The translations under genes and the position numbers were made by a program. A stretch of DNA of 9,105 nucleotides, taken from the NCBI GenBank assembly GCA_003556865.1, contig PWQF01000205.1, positions 1-9,105 on the forward strand. The letters are read 5' to 3'. Below, in pieces: positions 1 through 6,621 of this stretch (the stretch's first letter is position 1; each line of letters begins with the position of its first letter). This DNA comes from Elusimicrobiota bacterium (GTDB taxonomy: Bacteria; CG03; SLGR01; PWQF01). The notes under the pieces were generated by a model. It saw only the letters and a list, made by a program, of their open reading frames with translations. It was not told the DNA's origin and made no database searches.

Positions 1-2
1 CC

Positions 3-464
3 GACCTTATGAACGCAAAAAAAATATGGTGGGGGGGATATGAAGATACCGGCATTCCCTATTCCCGTGAGCTTATATCTTTTTTGGAAGGGGTGATAAA
101 AGAAGTGGATCCCCAGATAATTTTCAGTAATTACTACAGGGATACCCACCAGGACCACCGTGCGGTAGCCAATAATATACAGTCAGCCACCAGGTATGTG
201 AAAAACGTCCTCTTTTATGAGGTTCCTACCTCAATTGAGTTTAATCCCTCCGTTTATATGGATATAGGAGAAGTATGGGAAAAGAAGAAGGAGCTGCTGG
301 AGGCTCACGCCTCCCAGCTGCATGCCACCAGGATAAGCGGCCTTTCAATCCTGGAAAGCGCCCAGGCCTGCGCCATTTTCAGGGGCTACCAGGGAAGGAC
401 AAAGTATGCCGAAGGCTTTATACCCCTTAGATTTTCACTTGACTGGAGCCTGGAGTTAAATTGA
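3..464 (+). CDS. PIG-L/LmbE-family N-deacetylase, 5' end outside window
   Basis: This is the C-terminal part of a zinc-dependent PIG-L (LmbE-like) deacetylase, a family that removes N-acetyl groups from GlcNAc-containing substrates such as glycolipids, mycothiol or bacillithiol precursors. The reading frame is open from base 3 and the first Met (base 9) lies inside the conserved fold, so the true start is upstream and the metal-binding N-terminal motif is missing here. Counting from that Met, the second family motif is visible as HQDH at 47-50 (the usual HPDH with Pro changed to Gln). It is followed by a segment around residues 75-103 typical of the family, with a MDIG stretch, Lys-rich helix and HASQL. 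The stop overlaps the next gene by 4 bp, which suggests co-transcription with the sugar-phosphate transferase and a role in making or trimming an N-acetylated sugar. The exact substrate cannot be read from the sequence. Confidence 0.85.
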   Translation, partial: DLMNAKKIWWGGYEDTGIPYSRELISFLEGVIKEVDPQIIFSNYYRDTHQDHRAVANNIQSATRYVKNVLFYEVPTSIEFNPSVYMDIGEVWEKKKELLEAHASQLHATRISGLSILESAQACAIFRGYQGRTKYAEGFIPLRFSLDWSLELN

Positions 465-1582
465 GTTTTATATTTAAGCTGCTTTTATACGGAACGGCAG
501 CTGCAATGCTGCTTCATCCACGCGGGGGTACTCTTTTTTACATACTGGAAATACGGTATATGTACCTGCTCCTTCTCTCTTTTTTTCTTACTTATATCTT
601 AACATCGGGAGCCATATACCTGGGGGAAAAATTTAACTTAAAGGATTATCCGGATAAGAGAAAATTACATAAAAAACCTGTCCCTCTTACCGGCGGGATT
701 GCTGTTTTTAGCGGATTTCTGATAACCATTGCCAGGAATATGGTTTTCACTGCCCAGATAAGGGGAGTTTTGCTGGGAGCGCTTCTTATTTTCATACTGG
801 GCCTGTTAGACGATAAATACTCTATTCCGGCTACAGTAAAACTTTTATTTCAGCTTGGCGCAGCTACGGTGCTTATTGCTTACGGCATAAGGGTAAGGGT
901 TGTTCCTTACGGAGTTCCGTTTAAGCTTTTCTGGGACGTGCTTATAACCTATTTCGGGGTCATAGGCATAACAAACGCTTTTAACTATATGGACGGTATG
1001 AACGGGGAGGCTGCGGGGCTGGGCGTAATATCCTCCGCAACACTTTTCTTTATAGCCCATACCACCGGGGCACGGGAAGTTTCCTGGCTGGCAATTGCAC
1101 TGGCCGGCAGCGCCGCGGGATTTCTGCCCCATAATTTTCCCCGGGCAAAGTTATTCCTGGGAGATAACGGCTCTACCCTTATGGGTTTTTTGCTGGCCTC
1201 AATAGCAATAGCGGGCTCCTGGGGCGCCCGCAGCCTGCCTGTGGCAGTGGTTACCCCCCTGCTTATATTTTCGCTTTATATATTTGATATGATATATACG
1301 ACGATATCCAGGGTCAGGAATAAAACGGTAAAAAACCTTAAGGAATGGTTTGAGTATACAGCCAGGGACCATATGCACCACAGGCTGGAAAAACTGGGTT
1401 TTTCCAAGACCCAGGCTGTAATTGTTATATGGTTAACTGCTATCATTTTCGGTTTTTCTGCTTTTGTTATAAGGGATGCGGGAACTTTAAACGCTTTTTT
1501 AATAATGTCCCAGAGTCTGCTTATATATTTGCTTATAGCGGTGCTGATGTATGCGGGAAGGAATTACGGGACGGATATATGA
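461..1582 (+). CDS. WecA/TagO-family undecaprenyl-phosphate sugar-1-phosphate transferase
   Basis: An integral membrane enzyme of the MraY/WecA/TagO family, which moves a sugar-1-phosphate (usually GlcNAc-1-P) from UDP-sugar to undecaprenyl phosphate and so starts glycan assembly on the inner membrane. Family marks are clear: DYPDKRKLH at 62-70, the Asp pair at 117-118 in LGLLDD, NAFNYMDGMNG at 172-182, FLGDNGS at 232-238 and RDHMHHRL at 302-309 (the cytoplasmic His motif of the WecA/TagO branch). About ten or more hydrophobic segments fill the rest. The 373-aa length is normal for the family. The TTG start at 461 is favoured by a GGAG sequence 5 nt upstream and a 4-bp overlap with the preceding gene. 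The family usually begins nearer Met34 (base 560), which lacks a good ribosome site, so the N-terminus is uncertain. The stop overlaps the next start as ATGA. The sugar used is inferred, not seen. Confidence 0.9.
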   Translation: MSFIFKLLLYGTAAAMLLHPRGGTLFYILEIRYMYLLLLSFFLTYILTSGAIYLGEKFNLKDYPDKRKLHKKPVPLTGGIAVFSGFLITIARNMVFTAQIRGVLLGALLIFILGLLDDKYSIPATVKLLFQLGAATVLIAYGIRVRVVPYGVPFKLFWDVLITYFGVIGITNAFNYMDGMNGEAAGLGVISSATLFFIAHTTGAREVSWLAIALAGSAAGFLPHNFPRAKLFLGDNGSTLMGFLLASIAIAGSWGARSLPVAVVTPLLIFSLYIFDMIYTTISRVRNKTVKNLKEWFEYTARDHMHHRLEKLGFSKTQAVIVIWLTAIIFGFSAFVIRDAGTLNAFLIMSQSLLIYLLIAVLMYAGRNYGTDI

Positions 1583-2553
1583 TAAACGAGCAGGTTGTAA
1601 ACGAACTGGAACGGTTTCAGCAAAAGGTCCTGGACGAGGCCGGGGCGCGCATAAGGCGCGAGGTGAAACTCAGGAAATCAGAGGTTGAATACCTGAAGAA
1701 AAAGCAGAGCCAGCTTATACAGGAGTATGAGATAGAACTTAAGAATATCAATGACCGGAAAGAGAACCTCAGTCATATACTTCAGGAAAAAGAGAGAGAC
1801 CTTAGCAGGATTAAAACTGATTTCAAAAAGGAAATAGAGCTGCTGAAAAAGAAAAACCTTAAAGAAAAAAAAGAGCTTAAATTAAAAATAGGCCGGCTGG
1901 AGAAAAAAATGGCTGAAGAAACCAGATTAAGCGAAAAGAATATTATAGGTGATTTAAAAAAAGAGATTCAGGAAAAAAGAGGTTTAATAAAAAAAGAAAG
2001 AGAGAAATCATCGTATGCCGAAGAGAAGCTGAAGGAAAAGATAAGGGCGCAGGAATCGGAGCTGGAGGCTCAGGAAAAGGAAAGAGCTGCCCACAAGGGC
2101 GGTGTGGTTGAATATGAAAAGCTGAAAACCCGGTTAAAAGAGTTAAATGAGGAAAACCAATTTTTAAGAGAGGATAAAGAGGTATTAAGGAAGCGGCAGG
2201 ATGAGTTTAAGAAAAAAACAGAAAAGCTTCAGGCAGAACTTAAAAGGGCCCGGGAAGTAAAAGAGGGGCTTTTAAGAAAGTTGAAAAAGAAGGAGACCGG
2301 AAAAAAGCCGCCCGTAAAAAAGAAAATAGAGAAACAGGAAGAAATTCTGCCTTTATGGGAAAAAGAGGAGGTTTCCCCGGTTGAAACAGAAAAAGAACCG
2401 GGTCCGGGTTTGCCGCCGGCCGTTAATGAAGAGGAAGTTCTAAAAGAGCCTCCCGAAGAATCTTTTAAGGAAAAAAGAAGTTTTAAGGAAGAGAGCGAAA
2501 AGGAGAAGAGAATGAGGCTGGCCCGGGAGCTGAGGGGAAAAAAGGATGTATGA
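1579..2553 (+). CDS. Soluble coiled-coil protein, Lys/Glu-rich
   Basis: A 324-aa protein of no family I recognise. Residues about 5-240 are almost unbroken charged heptad-like helix, rich in Lys, Glu, Leu and Arg, as expected for a long coiled coil. Residues about 241-300 form a Pro/Glu/Lys-rich, probably disordered linker, and the end is again highly charged. There is no signal peptide or membrane segment, so it is probably cytoplasmic. The frame is open further upstream to base 1429, but that part lies inside the transferase gene in another frame and has a quite different composition. The ATG at 1579 gives a typical ATGA overlap with the preceding stop. It overlaps the following ATPase gene by 8 bp. 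A scaffold or regulator for the ATPase or the glycan machinery is plausible from position alone. Confidence 0.85.
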   Translation: MINEQVVNELERFQQKVLDEAGARIRREVKLRKSEVEYLKKKQSQLIQEYEIELKNINDRKENLSHILQEKERDLSRIKTDFKKEIELLKKKNLKEKKELKLKIGRLEKKMAEETRLSEKNIIGDLKKEIQEKRGLIKKEREKSSYAEEKLKEKIRAQESELEAQEKERAAHKGGVVEYEKLKTRLKELNEENQFLREDKEVLRKRQDEFKKKTEKLQAELKRAREVKEGLLRKLKKKETGKKPPVKKKIEKQEEILPLWEKEEVSPVETEKEPGPGLPPAVNEEEVLKEPPEESFKEKRSFKEESEKEKRMRLARELRGKKDV

Positions 2554-3346
2554 AAAATACTGGGGTCTGGAGGATAAGCCCTTCAGGAATACGGCCGACC
2601 CTAAATATCTTTATCTCTCCTCCCAGCACGAGGAAGCCCTGGCCCGGCTTAAATACGGCATATCTGAATCCCTGGGCTGCGTTGCTTTATGCGGGGTCTT
2701 CGGATGCGGAAAGACCCTGCTTCTCAATTCCCTTTTCGGTGAATTGGAAAAGGGCAGGTATAAGACCGCCTTTCTGGCAAATCCCCAGCTGAGCCCCTTA
2801 GAGCTTTTGTCCGGTATTACGGATAAGCTGGGAATAAGCCTCCCGGGCCGCGAAGATAAGGCCGGGTTTTTAAGATTAATTGATAAAGCGGTAAACGATA
2901 ATTATAATGACGGTAAGCATACGGTAATAGTTATTGACGAGGCCCATGTCATTAATTCTGAAAAGGCCTTTGAGGAGCTGCGCATGCTTCTTAATTTTCA
3001 GCGGGATCAGCGTTTCCTTGTAAGCCTTGTTCTTTCGGGGCAGCCTGAGCTGGCCCGTAAAATTAATAATATTAAGCAGCTGGCCCAGAGGGTGGGAATA
3101 AAAGCCCATCTTGACCGGATGAATGAGGAGGAGACATCCGGTTATATTAAATACCGGCTGAAGGTTGCCGGGGCCGATAGGCCTCTATTCGGCCCGGGGG
3201 CAATCAGGGCAGTTTTTAAAAATTCCGGGGGTATTCCCAGGAGAATTAATTCGATATGCGATTTAAGCCTGCTCAGCGGCAGCACTTCCGGGGCTGAAAA
3301 AATAGGTGAGGATATAGTTGATGAAGTGGTGAAGGATCTTATTTAA
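2546..3346 (+). CDS. ExeA/GspA-like AAA ATPase
   Basis: A 266-aa ATPase of the ExeA/GspA group, also known as the secretion ATPase found beside exosortase/PEP-CTERM polysaccharide loci. The N-terminus has the family signature (YWGLEDKPFRNTADP at 5-19, then YLSSQHEEALARL). Walker A is GVFGCGKT at 50-57 and Walker B with DEAH is at 126-134. A sensor-like LSGQPELA follows at 163-170, an Arg in QLAQRVG at 178-184, and GGIPRRIN at 228-235. It lacks the trans-membrane segment and peptidoglycan-binding domain of full ExeA, so it is cytoplasmic, like the short exosortase-locus form. A GAGGGG sequence lies about 8 nt before the ATG. No exosortase or PEP-CTERM protein is visible in the window. The partner that uses the ATPase is unknown; the preceding coiled-coil protein is the nearest candidate. 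Confidence 0.9.
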   Translation: MYEKYWGLEDKPFRNTADPKYLYLSSQHEEALARLKYGISESLGCVALCGVFGCGKTLLLNSLFGELEKGRYKTAFLANPQLSPLELLSGITDKLGISLPGREDKAGFLRLIDKAVNDNYNDGKHTVIVIDEAHVINSEKAFEELRMLLNFQRDQRFLVSLVLSGQPELARKINNIKQLAQRVGIKAHLDRMNEEETSGYIKYRLKVAGADRPLFGPGAIRAVFKNSGGIPRRINSICDLSLLSGSTSGAEKIGEDIVDEVVKDLI

Positions 3347-3360
3347 GAAATCAAAATTTT

Positions 3361-4365
3361 ATGATAAGGATATCAGATATATATAAAAAAAATGAAGAGA
3401 AAAAGGTTCCTGAACCTCCGCCGGAGGTCCGTGAAAAAATTGAACCGGGCCCGGAAAAAGAAGGTTGTGACGCCGAGGAGGTTTATAATGAGTCCCTTCT
3501 CCTGCTGAAAGATAAATTTGATACCTGTTCCCGGGGAAAGAGAATAGTTTTATCCGGTTCCGAGCTGCGGTTAATAAGCCGCCTTTCTTCCTGCTCCCGG
3601 GAAAAGAGCAGGGAAATGATGAACTTTTTTTATGAAAGCACCCCTTCCAATTATATGTATGCCCACGGGGTTAACGTCTGTATACTGGCCAACGTGCTTA
3701 TAAGAAATATGATATATAACCGGGACCAGGTAATGAAGCTTTCAATGGCCTCATTTTTTCACGACCTGGGTTTGGCGGAATATGTTAAAATAATAAACCG
3801 GGAAACCTCTCTCTCCTCCCTTGAAAAGATCCAAATTCAGGAACATCCCGAAAATGTAAAAAAGTTTATCAAAAGGATTGATTCTATGGATCCCCCCCAG
3901 CTTTTGGACCTGCTGAAACTTATATCCCAGCATCACGAGAGGGCTGACGGAAGCGGTTATCCCCGGGGCCTTAAGGGGGGGGAGATAGACCGAATGGCCT
4001 CCCTCATAGCCCTCTGCGACCTGTATGAGGCCCTCACCCATCCCCGCCCCTGGCGGAAAGCCTATAACCGGGCCCGGGCCATTGAAATTATTATATCTTC
4101 CAGAAAAAAACTTATTCCGCCTGAAATCGTAAAATCCCTTATAGATGAGCTGAGCCTTTTCCCTGAAGGTTCCGAACTCAGGCTCTGCGACGGCAGGCTG
4201 GTCCGGGTAACAAACACAAATTCTGAATCCCCCTTGTGTCCCCAGGTCAGGGTAATTGAAAAAGAAGGTTCGGACAGTCCCGGCGGCGAAGTGATAGATC
4301 TTTCCACTCAAAAACTTATTTCAATAGAAGATATATGCGGTGAGGGGGACCTGTATGAAACCTGA
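3361..4365 (+). CDS. HD-GYP domain protein, probable cyclic-di-GMP phosphodiesterase
   Basis: A 334-aa protein whose centre is an HD-GYP domain, the class that hydrolyses cyclic di-GMP. Metal-site and signature residues are present: His102, HD at 134-135, His162 in EHPE, HHERADGSGYP at 191-201 and Asp220. The usual HDIGK motif reads HDLGL here, so the conserved Lys is replaced by Leu at 138. This may lower activity or change substrate. The first 40 residues are Pro/Glu/Lys-rich and look disordered; residues 45-95 are an uncharacterised helical region. The C-terminus (268-325) has the PEGSELRL...DGRLVRV segment usually found after HD-GYP domains. There is no receiver or membrane domain, so the signal input is not evident. 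It follows the ATPase by 14 bp with only a weak AAGAAA ribosome site, and its stop overlaps the next start as TGATG, which suggests coupled translation with the kinase gene. Confidence 0.9.
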   Translation: MIRISDIYKKNEEKKVPEPPPEVREKIEPGPEKEGCDAEEVYNESLLLLKDKFDTCSRGKRIVLSGSELRLISRLSSCSREKSREMMNFFYESTPSNYMYAHGVNVCILANVLIRNMIYNRDQVMKLSMASFFHDLGLAEYVKIINRETSLSSLEKIQIQEHPENVKKFIKRIDSMDPPQLLDLLKLISQHHERADGSGYPRGLKGGEIDRMASLIALCDLYEALTHPRPWRKAYNRARAIEIIISSRKKLIPPEIVKSLIDELSLFPEGSELRLCDGRLVRVTNTNSESPLCPQVRVIEKEGSDSPGGEVIDLSTQKLISIEDICGEGDLYET

Positions 4366-5114
4366 TGCCTGCAGCACTTAAGGAGCTCTCAATAGCCGGA
4401 ATAAGTTCCAGGTTAAAGCTGCAGAATTGTTCCGGGAAATTAAATGAAAAAATAGATAACAGGTACAGAAAGTTTTTATTAAAAAGTTCACCCCGGATAT
4501 ATAATATAGATTTAAGTTTAAATTCCCGGGTCTGCTGCTCCGGTAAGATAAAATTCAACTATTCTGCTCCTCTTTTCAAGATCAGGGGGAGGGGAATGGC
4601 GGCGGATTTATATGAGGGGGGAGTAAAAGGTGAAATCTTACCCGATATTCATATACTGGATTCCCTTCTGAGGATAATCTACTCGCGGCTTCTTATCGGA
4701 AAAAAGGGGTTTCTTATTCACGCTTCGGCAGCGGAGGGAGAGCTTTATACCGGCCCGGCCGGCAGCGGAAAGACTACTTCCGTAAGAGGGAAAAAAAATA
4801 TGCTGGGAGATGATATTGTGGGACTTAGAAAAAAATCTTTTGGATGGGCCATATATTCTACTCCCTTTACAGGGGAATTTGAAGGAGAGGCAGAAAACTG
4901 CAGCCGCAGGCTGGAGAATATCAATATGTTAAGGTCTTTTAATCAAAAACTCTCTCCGGCGGAAATATATAGAGGGATGCTTAAAAATATCCTTTATTAC
5001 GGGGAGCCGGGGGAAGAGTTTAAAAAACTCTTATCTTACGTATTTGATATTGCAAATAAGGTTCCGGCAAGGGGAGCCTGCCGGAGGAACCTTCTTCCTG
5101 CCGGGGCAGGCTGA
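4365..5114 (+). CDS. HprK-like P-loop kinase
   Basis: A 249-aa relative of the kinase domain of HPr kinase/phosphorylase, of the type found with PqqD-like proteins in peptide-modification clusters. Visible marks are FLIHASA at 116-122, the P-loop GPAGSGKTT at 130-138, the acidic pair LGDD at 147-150 (the HprK active-site region) and YSTPFTGEF at 164-172, which fits the segment after it in this group. The first 95 residues are family-variable. No HPr-like protein is present nearby. Some HprK homologues in lasso-peptide clusters phosphorylate the precursor's C-terminal Ser, and that is the best model here (inference). The last 17 residues (233-249) are low in complexity, rich in Ala, Gly and Arg, and encoded by DNA containing two GC-rich hairpins; the tail does not look like the usual family ending. 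Both ends overlap neighbours by 1 bp (TGATG). Confidence 0.85.
   Translation: MPAALKELSIAGISSRLKLQNCSGKLNEKIDNRYRKFLLKSSPRIYNIDLSLNSRVCCSGKIKFNYSAPLFKIRGRGMAADLYEGGVKGEILPDIHILDSLLRIIYSRLLIGKKGFLIHASAAEGELYTGPAGSGKTTSVRGKKNMLGDDIVGLRKKSFGWAIYSTPFTGEFEGEAENCSRRLENINMLRSFNQKLSPAEIYRGMLKNILYYGEPGEEFKKLLSYVFDIANKVPARGACRRNLLPAGAG
5060..5110 (+). repeat. Two adjacent GC-rich inverted repeats at the kinase/PqqD-like junction
   Basis: The first arm GGTTCCGGCA (5060-5069) pairs with TGCCGG (5079-5084) plus AACC (5088-5091), leaving a 3-nt bulge and a 9-nt loop. The second, CCTGCC at 5097-5102, pairs with GGCAGG at 5105-5110 across only 2 nt, so in RNA the innermost pair would probably open. They end 3 nt before the PqqD-like start and overlap its likely ribosome site, so they may control coupling of translation. 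There is no T tract, so this is not a standard terminator. Confidence 0.5.
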
Positions 5115-5383
5115 TGTTAATGATGAGAGTAAAAATAGATAAGGATATGGTTGCGCGGAATATAGAGGGCAGGTGGTATATAGTTGACCCCCGCGGCCGG
5201 ATGCTTCACACCCTTAACCAAACCGCCACTTTTATTTTTACCCTTCTTAAAAAAGGAAAAGATCCGGATGAAATAATTTCCCTTCTTTGTGAAGAGTTTG
5301 ATATAACAGAAGAAAATGCCCGGAAAGATCTGGACTGCTTTTTAAAAGGGCTTAAAAGAAAAAAAATAATAAAATGGGGCTAG
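5114..5383 (+). CDS. PqqD-like peptide-chaperone protein (RRE domain)
   Basis: An 89-aa stand-alone PqqD-family protein, a small winged-helix fold that binds the leader of a ribosomally made peptide and hands it to a radical SAM or other modifying enzyme. The pattern fits the family: Val/Ile-rich first strands, LHTLNQTATFIFTLLKKG at 31-48 (the Leu-Asn and aromatic/hydrophobic turn), DPDEIISLL at 50-58, then a Glu/Asp-rich DLDCFLKGLKRKKII at 72-86. Its length is typical. The ATG at 5114 overlaps the kinase stop as TGATG; in-frame ATGs at 5120 and 5123 lie at better spacing from GGCAGG, so the start may be up to three residues later. Its last 10 bp overlap the radical SAM gene. Position between a kinase and a radical SAM/SPASM gene, with a small precursor-like gene beyond, strongly supports the leader-binding role, though binding itself is inferred. 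Confidence 0.9.
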   Translation: MLMMRVKIDKDMVARNIEGRWYIVDPRGRMLHTLNQTATFIFTLLKKGKDPDEIISLLCEEFDITEENARKDLDCFLKGLKRKKIIKWG

Positions 5384-6381
5384 GACCCGGGGAAAAACTT
5401 TTCAAAACGGCCGCCCTTAAACGCATTCCCCTGGCTGTTCACCTGGAACTGACCCACAGATGCAACCTTAACTGTATTCACTGCTTTCACCGGGACTGCC
5501 GGATTCCTGAAAAATATGAGCTTTCCTCTTCCCGTCTGGAAGAAATTATGGATGAACTTAAGGAAATGGGGACTATGTTTTTAATTATTACCGGCGGAGA
5601 GCCTTTTTTAAGGAAAGATATCCGGAGGCTGCTTCTTTACGCCTCCCGTGTTCCGTTTTCCCTTATGATATTTACAAACGGGACCCTTGTAAACAGAGAG
5701 ACGGCAGAGTTTATTTCATCTTTAAATGCCTTTGCCGTTCACATATCCCTTTATTCCCTTAATAAAAAAGTCCATGACAAAATTACTTTGTCCGGGGGTT
5801 CCTGGGAAAAGGCGATGAGGGCCGTTAAACTTTTAAAGGAAAACGGGGTAAACACTGTAATAAAATCTCCTCTTATGAAGGAGAATATGAACTCTATAGA
5901 CGGGCTGCGCCGCTGGGCGGGGGAAAATAAAGTTAAATTAAAGATAGATCCCTTGATATCTCCCTGTTACGAAAAAAACTGCACCCAGATTACTTCCCGC
6001 CGCCTCGGTCTTAAATCAATGACGGATATCTTTTTTGAAAGCGGACTCTTTGAAATAGATAATTTCAGGCCCAGGAAGGAACTTCAGTGCGGAGCAGGCC
6101 GGAATATGGCCGCGGTGGATCCGGGAGGAAGGGTCCTTCCCTGCGTTGCCTGGAGGAGGAGCGGAGGAGGGCTGGATAAGAAAAGCTTCAGCTTTATATG
6201 GAAGGAAACGGAGCCGGATTACAGCAGGTTTAATGAGTGCCCCGGCTGCGAACTCTTCTCTTTCTGCGGCTTTTGCCCCGGAACAGCGGAGGCTGAAGGA
6301 AAGGAAATCTTCTGCCGGCTTGCTTTTAATTTAAAGAAGCGGCTGGAGGTTTGTGAGCAGGGTCACGGAAAAAAATCTTAA
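5374..6381 (+). CDS. Radical SAM/SPASM peptide-modifying enzyme
   Basis: A 335-aa radical SAM enzyme. The SAM-cluster motif CxxxCxxC is Cys30, Cys34 and Cys37 in THRCNLNCIHC. GGEP at 74-77 (SAM binding) and TNGTLV at 101-106 follow in the usual order. The C-terminal half has a Cys-rich SPASM region: Cys239 in QCGAG, Cys257, CPGC at 289-292, CGFC at 298-301 and Cys314, enough for extra Fe-S clusters as in PqqE, AlbA and other peptide-modifying enzymes. Such enzymes form C-C, thioether or similar bonds in a peptide held by a PqqD-type domain; this one lacks its own fused PqqD domain, and the separate PqqD-like gene just upstream supplies it. Start at 5374 lies inside the preceding gene's end. 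The 3' end of the gene also carries the first CRP-like dyad of the promoter for the small gene that follows. The bond type cannot be read from sequence. Confidence 0.93.
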   Translation: MGLGPGEKLFKTAALKRIPLAVHLELTHRCNLNCIHCFHRDCRIPEKYELSSSRLEEIMDELKEMGTMFLIITGGEPFLRKDIRRLLLYASRVPFSLMIFTNGTLVNRETAEFISSLNAFAVHISLYSLNKKVHDKITLSGGSWEKAMRAVKLLKENGVNTVIKSPLMKENMNSIDGLRRWAGENKVKLKIDPLISPCYEKNCTQITSRRLGLKSMTDIFFESGLFEIDNFRPRKELQCGAGRNMAAVDPGGRVLPCVAWRRSGGGLDKKSFSFIWKETEPDYSRFNECPGCELFSFCGFCPGTAEAEGKEIFCRLAFNLKKRLEVCEQGHGKKS

Positions 6382-6394
6382 ATTGTATTATAAT
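6350..6394 (+). promoter_or_regulatory. CRP-like dyad plus TATAAT, promoter of the small precursor gene
   Basis: TTTGTGAG (6350-6357), four free bases, then GTCACGGAAAA (6362-6372) contains the dyad TGTGA-N6-TCACG, close to the CRP consensus TGTGA-N6-TCACA. A perfect TATAAT follows at 6389-6394. The dyad centre (6359.5) would sit near -41.5 for a start around 6401, the classic class II activator position. No good -35 box is visible (CGGAAA at 17 bp), as expected for an activated promoter. The dyad lies inside the end of the radical SAM gene. The same module recurs at 8929-8973. Confidence 0.72.
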
Positions 6395-6423
6395 AAATAA
6401 AATAGGGTTATAAGAGATAAAAT

Positions 6424-6573
6424 ATGCCGGAAAAAAAGAAAAAACGTAAATATAAAAAACCTGAAATAAAATCCGAGAAGATTATTGAAACCGCGGCCCT
6501 CTCCTGCGGTAAGTGTACTGCGGGTCTCCCCATATGGGATTTAAACTGCGGTATTCTTCCTATGAGATCCTGA
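6424..6573 (+). CDS. Candidate RiPP precursor peptide, 49 aa
   Basis: A short gene in the gap after the radical SAM gene. The 49-aa product has a very basic start (seven Lys or Arg among residues 4-12), then YKKPEI at 10-15 (a YxxPxI motif like the leader motif bound by PqqD-type domains in lasso clusters), a Glu/Lys/Ile helix at 16-26, and a core-like end. That end holds Cys28, Cys31 (CGKC), Trp38, Asp39, Cys42, Pro46 and a final Ser49. No signal peptide or membrane segment is seen. AAGAGA at 6412-6417 is a modest ribosome site 6 nt before ATG, and a promoter module lies just upstream. Its position after PqqD-like, kinase and radical SAM genes, its size and its leader/core layout all point to a modified-peptide precursor. 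It resembles small Cys-containing peptides near radical SAM genes, but I cannot name a family. The stop is inside a perfect hairpin. Confidence 0.78.
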   Translation: MPEKKKKRKYKKPEIKSEKIIETAALSCGKCTAGLPIWDLNCGILPMRS

Positions 6574-6582
6574 GTCGGATCT
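6565..6582 (+). repeat. Perfect hairpin across the precursor stop codon
   Basis: AGATCC (6565-6570), a 6-nt loop that begins with the TGA stop, then GGATCT (6577-6582). There is no T tract, so it is not a standard intrinsic terminator. It could stabilise the short mRNA, act as a partial terminator, or be a protein-binding dyad: its centre (6573.5) is 29.5 bp upstream of the next TATAAT, the same geometry as the two CRP-like dyads but a different sequence. Confidence 0.5.
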
Positions 6583-6602
6583 GAATTGTGCAGTAGATAC
6601 GA

Positions 6603-6608
6603 TATAAT
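6603..6608 (+). promoter_or_regulatory. TATAAT -10 box for the BspA-like gene
   Basis: TATAAT lies 13 bp before the ATG at 6622, with no recognisable -35 at 16-18 bp. A start near 6615 would leave only about 7 nt of leader, and no Shine-Dalgarno sequence is present in the AT-rich stretch before the ATG. If the box is real the mRNA is nearly leaderless; alternatively the gene is read through from the precursor promoter. Confidence 0.45.
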
Positions 6609-6621
6609 AATTATTTAATTT

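Noticed and set aside
31..38. Run of G near the window start as a frameshift
   Set aside because: The reading frame through it gives a sensible PIG-L-family sequence on both sides, so no frame error is needed.
1429..1578. Upstream in-frame extension of the coiled-coil gene
   Set aside because: The 50 extra residues lie entirely inside the transferase gene in another frame, are Cys/Phe/Tyr-rich and unlike the rest of the protein, and the ATG at 1579 gives a standard ATGA overlap.
3751..4311. 186-aa open frame on the - strand inside the HD-GYP gene
   Set aside because: It is fully covered by a well-supported HD-GYP domain on the + strand and has no recognisable motif; it is a frame shadow. 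The same holds for the other - strand open frames.
4365..6573. Lasso-peptide cluster
   Set aside because: The PqqD-like protein, HprK-like kinase and YxxP leader motif recall lasso clusters, but no asparagine-synthetase-like cyclase or transglutaminase-like leader protease is present, and a radical SAM/SPASM enzyme is.
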